Shown here: in pieces, positions 11,361 through 22,643 of the stretch
Position numbering within the stretch: the first letter of the stretch is position 1
Layout: each line of letters starts with the position of its first letter
NCBI RefSeq assembly: GCF_963675165.1
Contig: NC_087393.1
Location: 3,415,502 to 3,479,501 of the forward strand
DNA: 64,000 bases
From: Halichondria panicea
Taxonomy: Eukaryota; Porifera; Demospongiae; Suberitida; Halichondriidae
Reading direction: 5' to 3'
Translations under genes and position numbers: made by a program
Notes under the pieces: model-generated
The model's input: the letters and a program-made list of their open reading frames with translations, nothing else
What the model was told of the DNA's origin: nothing
Databases searched by the model: none

Positions 11361-14300
11361 ATGGCCAGTTGTGTTGAACTTATAAAACTGCCCGTGTACA
11401 GTATTGGAAACGAAGTGAACCCGATTAACTCTCATACTATAGAATTCATTGGTAATTGTACAGAGAGTGTTGCTGTGTTTGCGAACGTCCAAGTGAATAG
11501 TAGTCAAGTTGTCAAAGATTCTACTGACTTTTTAATGGCCAGCAGAAAAAACGGAGTGATTAAGCGGCACCATAACCGGGCCATTGATTTAGCTCTGAAA
11601 TATCGTAGAAGGCGTTCTACTATCGAAGACAAGCGAAAACTGAATGGTGAAGTAGTGCCTATACAAAAGGTGCAACAAAACATTTGTAGAGTCGAAACAA
11701 TACCAGGCACTAGTCTTAAAATATGCAGCTGTGGTACAGTTTCAGAAACTGCAAAATCGAAAAAGTGCCAAAACTGCCACAAGTTCTTTTACGATCATTG
11801 GGCGCAGCGTTGTCGAATACCTCCGTGCCCGAAGTGTCACTTCTGTCGTAAAGCAAAAAGTCGTGAGAAGCCTCCATATAAGTGTGACCGCTGTGGATTT
11901 GAAATCAATGCTGAACTGGTAGTATCAGAGCAGCCCTCCCAATTCAACGAACCTGATACTGAAGAGAATATCCATCCTGACAATCTCAGCTCCCCGAAGC
12001 CTGAGCTCTTACCCACTGTGCTCAATATTCTCAAGATTTGTGGCAATAAATCTTTTGAAGAAACTGAGGAAAAGAGTGACTCTCTTGACCCTGTTGAGGA
12101 TTGTGCTACATGTAGCTCATCATTGATTGAACCGAACACTGAATTAATTGAAGAAACAATTGAGGAATCCAATGATTTTACCATACCTTTTTCGTTACGT
12201 CTTAGTGAAGGGGAAGAAAACTTGTTGTGCGAAGACGCTGCTGAACCCTCAACACCACCCATGAATTCAACTGCTGGTAGTTTTTTTGAAGATGATTTTA
12301 TCACAACTCAATCATCAATGTCGATCTCACCTGTGACAGTGCCTACTTGCATCAGTCAAACACCTTCCAACCAAGCCGTGGCGCTGAATTTGCCCCCTTT
12401 GCCACTCTCACCTTCTTCGAGCTCTGGAATGGTCTCTCCTTGCTTTTCATCAGCCTCTACTGTCTTTTTGGATCATGGACAACTAGGCACTGATAAAACG
12501 TCTTCTAGTTATGATTCCAAACTCTCTTCAAATTCTAAAGCCTCATCTGATATCACGCAAATTGCAATAGCTGCTAATTCATCTAATGGTCCCTCTTTGC
12601 TTGTCCCGAGCTCTGTTACTACTGAAGTGAGTACTGCACAAGAAACTGTGCCACTACCAGTCACTGTCAAGAATTGGTCAAATACACAACATCTCGATTT
12701 GCTACTTTCACAGAATGAACAACTTATGGACTTTCAGAATGAAGGCACTCCATCTTTATGTAATGGAGACCTTCGGTCTGTACAAGGTATGGACACTCTG
12801 CATTTATTGGATGAAGGAAGGCCTATAACGAATGAATACCATCCTTGTGTATTGGATGGAGATGAATCATTTGCTCTGAGTAAAGATGAAATTCCTCTGC
12901 CAATTAAGGACTCTTTGCTGAATGAATGCTCTGTACTGAAAGCAAATCAAGACCCTGTAAAAGGTACAAATGAAGATGAAGAAATAACAAATGAGAGCAC
13001 TATACTGAATGAAGAACATCAAAACTCTATCGCATATAACGAGACTGCACCAAGTAAGAACCTTGTACCAATTGAAGATTCCGAAAGGAATCAAGACGCC
13101 TTACCAATCTTATCGAGCGAAGAACCGGTTAAAATATCGTTAAGTCAAAATCCTTGCGATGACTCTCCTTTGCCACCGTCCAGTGAAGACTGCTTGGAAG
13201 AACAAAAGAATGATCTTTCACTACCTTCACCAAGTGTAATTACTTCTGCCATAAGCTCTACGTACCCACCCACTCAGAATCTCTCCCCTTCCCCAATATC
13301 TAGTGAGGACTCGCAAAGTTTCACTTGTAAGGACGAAAAATTCTTGTTGCCCACTGTTGAAGTTGAGTCAACTGTCTCCACTTCGATGCCTCATATGTCC
13401 ACCGGGATTAAATGTACTCCTCCCAACCCAGTGCCAACGATTAAAAGTGTGTATGTGCCTTCACTTCACAAAATCAGGGAACTAGTAGGACTGACTTTGA
13501 AGCGAACACCCATAGAACAGTACCAACAAATACAGCGAAAGATCCTAGCTAATCAAATCCAAGCTCAGATTGAAATACAACGCAGCATTCTGAAAAGTCA
13601 AACTGGTTCAGATAATTCGGAACCCACTAGTATTTTGGGGAAAAACACGTCAACTTTGGAAGACGGAAAACCAGCTGCTAAGAGGCGTAAGAATGTTTTC
13701 TCTGACATTGTTGCTGATGTGATTCAAAGCATTAAGGAACTTAACAAATCTAAAGCGAACGAACCTAGCATTATTCAACCTGCACCGAGTTCGTTCTCAC
13801 CAAGTGTTAGCACAGCAATAACAACGCCAATCAATAGCAAAACTGTGGATTCCCTTACGCAAAGTTCGTCTTTTGCTAAGTTATCATTGTATTCCCCATT
13901 GATCCAAGGTCCTATAGCTGCTGAAGGTTCATCACGAGATGGGGTTCCGTCTGAAATCAAAGACAACATTCCTTTAAGACTTTCGAATTCATTCAGAAAG
14001 ATTGAAACAACTGGTAACGATAAAATTCGAGTATCACTCCTTAAAGATAATACATCGTCAGCGCAAATTGATGGTTTGTCATCGAACAATGATCAAGTTA
14101 TTTTACCTTCACCAAACTTTTGCGTTGTAAATGCTAAAATTTCGCGTAAATCTGAGCCTAGTACAATACCGCTAGCTGGTGACTTGAATACTAGAGAAGT
14201 TGAGAATGTTACTAGAGAAGTCGATCATGTTACTAGAGAAGTCGATCATGTTACTAGAGAAGTCGATCCTATTGCTGGTAATTACGTACCTTCATTGACT

Positions 14301-17300
14301 TCTATAAAAGAGGAACCGACTGATCATGTAACTCAAGACTTAAATGCTGAACAGGCTATGATTAATGACCCTCTAGTAGATGTACCCACGATAACTGCCA
14401 CTAATCCAATACTCCCTGAAAACAACTTCACGGCACATGTACCTCCGCTATTGAAACTACCACTAATCGATTCCAGCACTCTTAACACACATCCTGATGA
14501 TAGCTGTAATGATGCTATTCTTCAGAATACGATTCCTGCTCTGCCTGTTGTCCCATCAGAGCTTGCTCTGCCTCTCCAGGACGCTGTTACTGGCCAATCC
14601 TCTGCATGCATTCTTTCTCTACATAAGCAGCCATCCTCCTCAGCTAACATTCTGCCTGACGTACCAGGAAACCCCAGCCAAGTGAGGCTGCAAGTCAGCA
14701 ACAGCATTCTCAGCTCTCTTAAAAATGAAGGACTTAATTTATCCACTACTAGTAACTATCGGTCAATTCGACCCAGGCCTACTGCCTCCATTGGTGGGGT
14801 TCTAGTACAAAGTCTAGAGTCTAGAAGCCCGGATCAACCCCCCGTGTCTAAAGTAGGTGGTGTTTTTGTATCTGTTCTCAGCTCCTTTGCTCCACCTGTC
14901 AAAAGTCAAGACTCAACAATTGGTGATTAAGCAACTAATTAAGTATAAATTATTTCAACTGTTGTATTTTGCTGTAGGTGACATGAGCTCTAAGTCTCCC
15001 ACTCGTGCTCCAGCTGAGTCTAACCGTCAAAATAAGAAATCTAGTAAAACTGGGAACAAAGGTAAATATCCTATGAGTACGCACAGTTGCATTACACGTC
15101 GTCTGTACATGTACTTGTTAGTGTGTCTTTAGAAAGTCACATTGGTTACAGCATACTACATGTACGTAACATACTGTATCCTTTTGTTCCACTGAGCATG
15201 TCTTGGTGTGCTGTTTGGTTAGTATATTCACAGTGTCTAGTTTGGTGTCTTCTATTTTAATGTTTTATCCAGGTAGAGGTGGTAAGAAGAGTGGTGATGG
15301 TCGCCGTAAAAAAGAGGGCGGTGCTTCGCGTGGAGGTGGTGATGATTGTGAGGGTGGGGAGGGGGCAGGCGATGACAAGCAACCAAAGAGAAAGAGAAAG
15401 CAAACAAATTCCATATCAGGTTTGATAAAAACATGACTGTGTGTATAGGAAACAAGATTGTGGGGTTGAGATAATTTGCTTCTTGGGTAAAGGCGTTATG
15501 GTTGCTCAGTCAACTTTTTCATTTAGACAAGAAGAGAAAGCCGAGGATGAAACTATACTCTGTGAAGCTTAAAGGTCGGTTCTGTTTTCAAACACTGTAG
15601 TTTTAGAGTGATGTTCAAATAAATTTTACACTGTAAATGTAGGTGATTTTATAAGCGCTTGTACACTTCTAGACACCCCACTCCCCCTCACACACACATA
15701 CAGACGGGTTCCTCCACCATGTCACGTGGGGTGAGCAAAGGGTGGTATTCATGGTTCCTTTGCTGGACGGCCAAATAAAAGTGAGTATATAGAGGCTAAC
15801 AAACCTGCATTGTGCTGTATGGTATGCAAATGTGCATGTGTGTCAAACCCTTATGAATAAATTGTAATAGCTATGTATCTGTATTGAAATTTTGATGATT
15901 GTATTCACGAATCCTGATACAATACATGTACGTGTGTGTATGCAGTTTATGACGTATATACATGTACTTTTAGTTATTCTCTTGTTTCTGTTCAGTCGAC
16001 TGTTCTTGAGGAGGAGAGTCCTAACAGCTCCACCAAGGCGGCCGAGCCTCCTCCCAAGGTGATTAAGAGCACCCCCCAGCCTGGCGCTGAACGCAAAACT
16101 CGTAGGAAAGCCAAACTCGAACCAATGATCGAACCAGAAATTGAGGAGGGTGAGAGCCTACTTGCACTGTATCTTGTATACTTTTTTGTACAATGTTAGC
16201 AAGCTATTATATAGGTTAGTTTTGGAGGATGCACAAGTTATTCCTAGGTGCACCCATGCTTTTTATTTGCTATGTACATGTATACAGCTGTACATGTACG
16301 TGTATACAAGACAGTGTTAAAACCTCTATTCTGTGATAATAATAATTATATAACGATCTTACACTAAGTATCTGGGCAGCAATGTATTGTAATCAACCGC
16401 AGAACTGGACCCATTGTTGGAGTCTCCATCAACGTCTTCTGCTCACATAGTTACACCCTGCTTGTCAATCTACGAGCTACGACACAAGCTTTTCAAAGAC
16501 CTCCCTGCCAACACCATCTACGCCTACACCTATCGACACCAAATTAAGACTGTCAAGCCCCCTATGCACTGGGTGAGTGTGTGTGCGTGTATGTCGAAGG
16601 ATTCGTTACTCAGTTTTCTCTTACTGGTGTACTGCTACAGTAGCGGTAAAAAAAAAGTACTCGCTCCGTTTACGTAGTACGTCCGTAGTACGCTAGTACG
16701 TTGCAAAATAAGCGCTAAAAGTACGCTCAAGATACGCTACGTACCGTTGCGTTTTTTTTCTAATCAACCGTTGTTAAATTTTACCTTCGGCCACACCCAT
16801 GCAGCTCTGCACGCAGCTAGCTCGCTAGAACTTTTGCAGCAGTTACATGTAGCTGTTAGATTTATAGCTAGCTAGCTAGCACTTTCTAACCTTGTAGAAC
16901 AGAGATAGGACTCTATAGAGACTGCAGACATCCTTTTTGATGAGAAGGTTAAAGAACTTGTGAATGGTGCGTTTTATATCTTTGTTGTAATAGATCTAGA
17001 GCTAGACATACAGCTAGACATAGCCATAGCATAGCTAAGTAACTAGTATAGCTACAATACTCGAGATGACTAGGATTGTCTCTTTGTTCGTTTTCTAAAA
17101 CTTTTCTGCAAAATGTACTTGCAACGTGCAACAGTAATTATCAACGGTGCGGTAAATTCAACGCTTTTGATACGTTGTCAAACGGAACGTACTACGGACG
17201 TACTACGTAAACGGAACGGGTACTTTTTTTGACCGCTACTGTACATGTACACTGTTTTGCGAATAGCAAAATTAGGTGGGCATGCCTTATGCTTTACGCC

Positions 17301-20300
17301 ATTGAAGACCAGGCAAACATTATGGGCTATTCAAAAATGCTGTAAGAAAAGTGTGTTTTTGTCTTTGATGCCAACTGTTATACTTATAAGTACAATGTAG
17401 ACTCCTTGTGCCTATGTACATGTACAGTGTATAGTTATTAAAAGTTCCTCCCACCTCACAGCACCAGGTGCTCAGACGAATGGGTGGTGTGGCGACAAAC
17501 ACTCATACTTGCAGAATACTCGAGTACAAGTATGTACAACGCATAGTGGAACACTACGGCACAGACTCCCCTATCCCAGACTGTCTGGAGGACCTCTGTA
17601 GGAACAAGTTTCCAAAGGGTAGACGAGGTGAGGAGTAACTTGATTTTTCAAGTACGTGTGCTTTTTCAAGTGCATGTATGTACATGTACCCTTGCCATGG
17701 GTAACTGCGCTACATTTAATGTGAGAGATTACAGCCTGTGAATGTCTAAACAAGTGTTGTACATGTATGTCCTACATGTAGCTAGGGCACATTATAATAT
17801 GATCTTCTTGTCTACATGCAGTAATTGATCTCAGCGATGTTGACCCCAATGATCTCTTGGAAGGAGAGCACTTAGAAGCAATTCCTTTGTGTACAACTGG
17901 TTCTCCAAAGAAGAAGAAATCCCCTAAAGATTCTCCCCTGGACAACGTTGATGACTCTGTCGATGACTCAAAGTCATGTGAACAGTCACCTGATCGGTCA
18001 CATGACGAAGCACATAAATCACAAGATTATCATGTATTTCAAGACCAACAAGATTTCCCTCAAACCAAACTGGGCACCCCTCCTCGATTCAGGTGTCAGT
18101 CAGTATGTACAGAAAGCCTACGAAAGCCATCATTTTCTTGCCCTTATTATGCCTCGGTGCGCATGCGCAAGCGAGGTATACGGTAGTGTGTTTGTGTGTC
18201 TGTGTGTGTAGACTGCTACAGCTGCTCAAGGATGAATCAAGTGCAAGTAAGAGTTTCTATAGGCTTCTAGTCATGTTTACTTGGATTTTAATTCGTGGAT
18301 TTGCAAAATAATGCTTCGTTCTCGAGTTATGCCTAGTTTTGCTTACTTGGAATGCCATTGCAGCCTTTTCAGAAGAGCACGTAGCCAAACTTGTTTACCG
18401 AGTGTTACTACTCTACTTAGTAGTTAGCTCTGCACTAGAACGCTAGCTATTGGTAGCTGCAAGAGTGAGGAAGAGAGCTGCAAGGCTCTGCTGATGGCAG
18501 CCATTAATTTTAGACTTTAACTTTTGGCATTGATCGTTTTTAACAACAATCATGGTCGATTATTACCCACTCTTTGAGTTTGCATGCAGCAAAATTATTA
18601 TTGCAAAAATGTTCATCAGCTATTAGTAGCTTTATGTTATGTAGCTTTGGCATCTCCACCGAGGCATCAGCACCTGCGGTGCTTTCATTATTATACTGAA
18701 GCTAGTTCGTGTACAAACTGCTTAGAGAGTTGACAGTACTTTTTTTAACTATACAGTTTATATATATAGCTATAGCTACTACATGTAAATGTATTGCATC
18801 CTCCACGCTGCAGCATTGACGGAAAAGGCCAGAAGCAGAAGTACTGTCCACAGTGTGGAACACAGCTTCTCAAGAAGTCCAAAAAGTGTTACAGTTGTGG
18901 GAAGAGATTTGGTCTTTACTCATTTGGTCGGAGGCTCTGCCCTTCTTGTGGACATTGCAACCTCGCCAAAATGACCGATTGTCATGAGTGTGGTCACAAC
19001 TTGGCCGACGCCCCCACTGCTATTCCTGATGGTCAGTACTACAAGTTACATACATACATGTATGTATCTGATCGTACAATGCATGTGTATATTTGGCGCT
19101 AAATATTAACGTTCGGTTGCAGTGCATCATTGCAGATGTTACAATGTACGTAGCTTGCATATACGACTAGATTTACTCTTATGAGTAAGATTTTTGTTGC
19201 GACCTAATCCCGTCAACACTCTGCAGTGAGTGAGACTATTTTACCCCCGGTTCGATCACGCAAAAGACTAAGAGATGGTTACTATGGCTACGAGGGTGGA
19301 TCAGCACCAAAGATTAAAAAAGAGCATGTGAGTTCATTAACAGCTAATACTTAGTCAAACGGTATACGGATGGAGTGTTTCATGTTCTCATCAGTATTAC
19401 AGTTGTAACAATTATGTGCACTTGAAATAGGCTTTCGGAAGGTTTACTGTGACGGTTTTAGGAAACGTTGCTGGCTATTCAGGTTTATGCCTAATGTAAT
19501 TTTACTGAGGATTGCCTTACCTGCAGCAATTCAGTGTGTCCTCCTCTGCCCCTTCTTCCCGTCTCCCCTCCACTGCCGATATCGAGTCCCTCGATGACCT
19601 CCCAGGAGAAATGAGCGGAGCAAACAATCCTGTCAACAAATCAGATGACCCCACTACTCCTACCAGAAATGCCACATCCAAGTCGTTCAAGTTCTCTGGG
19701 TATAAATATGGGCGTATTCCGTGGGGAGAAGCAGACGTGACTTGTTTGGTAGATGAGTCGGGGACACCTAGGTTTTGTCTCCCCGAGCTCTGCGGCAAGG
19801 TGTGAAAGGATATGTGTATAGCAATATTGTGAATGTGTGTGTGTACAGGCCGGCAACTGTGGTTTCATGTGCTCATTGTGTATAAGATTCAAACTACATG
19901 CACGTATACATTATTAGCTCATCTACCCACCTCTCATGCACAGGTGTTACGAAATCACTCCAAGTCTGATGTGTTTGAGATAGTAAAAGACCTCAACCTC
20001 CCTCTGACTCAGGGTGACTCAACACTCCTCAAGAGACTACAGGCTCTTGGACTGCACTCAAACAGGTGTCTATAGACTAGTCTATTCAGTACTGTAGAGC
20101 AAGGTGGTTGTCAGAAAACGTGTCGTAGCATATTTAATGTTGTACTTGCTTGACAAGCTTGGTATAGCTCTGTTCACAAAACTGCTCTACGGTAGTAACT
20201 TTTTTGTGGGATGCTTTCAGTTCTTGAATTTGAGAGAGCTACGTGCATATACGTATATTCTCTGCAGGTCTCCCGTATGTCGTCTTATTGGCCCAGATGA

Positions 20301-22401
20301 AGTATGGACGTTATTGGATGCCCTACAGGAGCAGGTACCTGCTGAGGTCCACCAACACTTGGAGACAATCACCCTCTCATCCACACCACTCCTGGTATGT
20401 TGTATAGCTGTGAATTTGTTGGTCACCAGTGTTGTCTCCCCTAGTCCCCTGGAGCTCCGACCCACAGCCCTGCTCTTTTTCCGGCCAAGACATCAATACC
20501 TGAAGATGACGAGCATGGTTAGCCAAGTGTGTGTGCGTGTGCGGACTGGGAACTACTAATAATACTTGATGTACTCAATGCTGTACGTCAGATATCTTTT
20601 CCTGCTCACAGGTTTTCAGTCCACATTGCATGAAGTTGATTGCAGTGATGGGCAGACAATGGCTCTCCTGCGATCGTGGCGGGGAGAGCAGTACGGCTCA
20701 CTAACAGAGCTCTGGCGCAAGTACTTCCCTGAGGTGAATAGAAGCCACCTTACTACTGTTCTCAGGAGGCTCAAGGTGGATACCATCATGCCCACTGGAC
20801 AACAAGCCACTCTACTCAGGAACGCCAACGTAATCTCCCTCAGGTGTGGCAAAGTGTGAATATAATTATATGAAGTGTGTTTGATGTGATGGTGTGGATT
20901 TTTAATAGACTGCTAAGTAAAAAGGTAGCATTATTTGTAGTGTAAGGGTCAAAGAGGGTATACAAGGAGGTGTGAGTGTGTGTGCGAAACATAGTTTGTA
21001 TTGTGTGGAGACAGAGTGCGCGTATATATACATGGAAATTTTTAGAGAGTGCGAGGTACTAAATACAGCAATTTACAACCATGTCTTTTTAATATTGTCT
21101 CTTTCTCTCCAGAGGTGCAGCCGGCAGACTGATAGAGATAGAGGACATGCAGTTGTTGTTGGACGACCTCAGCATACCTCTTCAGATTGGCTCCTCCCCC
21201 AGCAGCAAGAAAGACAAGGTACATGTACATACACGTGCATTTATGTGTACTGGAATGGAAGAAGCTCTCTATGAAAGCAGATCCGCAAATTGTTCGTCTG
21301 TAAGCACAGCATACGGTAGCAGGTACAATGTATTCTTCGAGAGGCAAAAATAATGTTCACGGATTTTGCAAATTTCATGACATTTTCAAACACTCTAATA
21401 CCTAAAAGCAAACGTAATACTGTACCTAGGATCTACACCCCGATAATGTTATACACAAATGCACAAAAATGGCCGATTTGTGAAACATTAGACACCAGTA
21501 TGACGTTGACAATCATGTGCTTTTTATGGTGCAAACAAAATAATTATACCATTTCATGTTTTAATGTTTTATCGAATCACCAATCCTCCTCTTTCGCTGT
21601 AGCCCCTCACTGCTGTTGCACCTCCCACCCAGCCAACGGTCCCTCCCCTGCTAATACGTAGACAGAAGAACAACGCATCGTACGGAGTAGGTCGCACTAG
21701 TCTTGCTGCCACTGCAGCTGCTCAGGGGAAGGCCCTAGCAACCAAAGAAGGTAATTAACCCTTATAATATTTAGTGAAAGTACAATGTTAGTGGCGTTTG
21801 TAATGAAACACCGGAATGAAAAAAACAACCACCTAGTCCAATTAGAAACTGTAAAACATAAAATGCATTAGCATATTGACAAGGTTGAGAAAATACTGCT
21901 CTTTACAGTCTCTAATACTATCTACAGATCTCCAGTATGCTGAGTGCATGCGAAACTTGCTCCAAGTGGTTGAGCTGAGTGACGTCAAGCTATTGGTGGA
22001 GAAAGCACATCAGCGGGCAGCTGCCTCCACCAGCACTATCGACACTGACAACAGAGGTGAGTTAATTCACATTGTAGTTCCAATTCGCTTTCACAGTACA
22101 GTATAGGTCAAGATTTATATCCAAATGAGTTTAGACAATACTTGGTTTTTTTTTATCACTGAATTATTATAATTACGCAGCTGCTTCTTTGGAGCTGGAT
22201 GATGTTCAGCAGCGTATCTCCTCTCACCGAGAGCTCTGTTCTGTTATCACCGACGAGATTGGCTTTCTCAACGTAAGTAACCATGGAATCATGTCCGAGG
22301 TGGTTCGATTATCTCACACTGAGAAGAATGTGCTGCAAGACCTCGAGAGACTGTGTAGTTCCCATCACATGGATTTGAAATTTGATGATTCTCACAATTA
22401 A
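11361..22401 (+). CDS. Large nuclear protein with zinc ribbons and three SKI/SNO/DAC-like domains
   Basis: Twenty exons join in phase to 2,142 residues: 11361-14922, 14978-15061, 15273-15419, 15527-15574, 15704-15780, 15996-16149, 16403-16572, 17462-17627, 17822-18092, 18814-19031, 19227-19327, 19527-19799, 19944-20065, 20268-20394, 20445-20517, 20612-20843, 21113-21218, 21603-21750, 21928-22056, 22181-22401. Cys-rich zinc ribbons lie at about residues 121-180 (CSCG, CQNC, CPKCHFC, CDRC) and 1565-1632 (CPQCG, CYSCG, CPSCGHC, CHECG). A Ser/Thr-rich low-complexity stretch fills 180-1190, then basic nuclear-localisation blocks (KPKRKRKQ). Residues about 1722-1840 follow the SKI/SNO/DAC pattern: WGEADVTCLVDESG, FCLPEL, a helix, KRLQALG, then CRLIGPDEVWTLLDAL. 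Two looser copies flank it (about 1281-1470 and 1870-1975). The family acts as transcriptional co-regulators; role here is inferred. I know no orthologue of this architecture. Confidence 0.75.
14191..14275 (+). repeat. 21-bp coding tandem repeat (heptapeptide VTREVDH)
   Basis: Within exon 1 of the SKI/DAC-like gene, a 21-base unit encoding VTREVDH occurs nearly four times in a row with very low divergence between the middle copies, so it expanded recently and without frame disruption. Confidence 0.85.
16638..17241. mobile_element. MITE with about 50-bp terminal inverted repeats and TA target duplication
   Basis: Left end CAGTAGCGGTAAAAAAAAAG and right end read in reverse CAGTAGCGGTCAAAAAAAGT are inverted copies over about 50 bases, including the block TTACGTAGTACGTCCGTAGT. 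Both ends abut TA, as in Tc1/mariner-type insertions. The 604-bp interior has no transposase frame. It sits in the intron between exons 7 and 8 of the SKI/DAC-like gene. Confidence 0.8.
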
Positions 22402-22643
22402 TTTCTAGATGGTTCCCTTATTTGTTATAGTTCAATTATTGTTATACTTATTGTACAATGTCATGTAGATACATGTATCATTTCCTGTATTATTATTATA
22501 ATTACGCTTATTCTGATTGCTGTTTGCACAGTGCATGGGGGCGGGGCTGCTCAGGTGTATGACGGTAAACAGCTTCAGGTTTGTGTAGATAATACTGATA
22601 CAGTACATTAATTTATATCTACAGGCTTCAGCAAAACACACAC
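22402..22643. other. Short intergenic gap
   Basis: 242 AT-rich bases between the stop of the SKI/DAC-like gene and the proposed first codons of the sulfatase; must contain a 3' end and a promoter. No canonical AATAAA noticed. Confidence 0.4.

Noticed and set aside
18212..18246. Candidate exon (LLQLLKDESSA) between SKI/DAC-like exons 9 and 10
   Set aside because: Acceptor and donor look fair, but including it breaks the phase into exon 18814-19031; direct joining of 18092 to 18814 is in phase.
18350..18780. Possible element in the intron before 18814
   Set aside because: No inverted ends, no tandem unit and no open frame.
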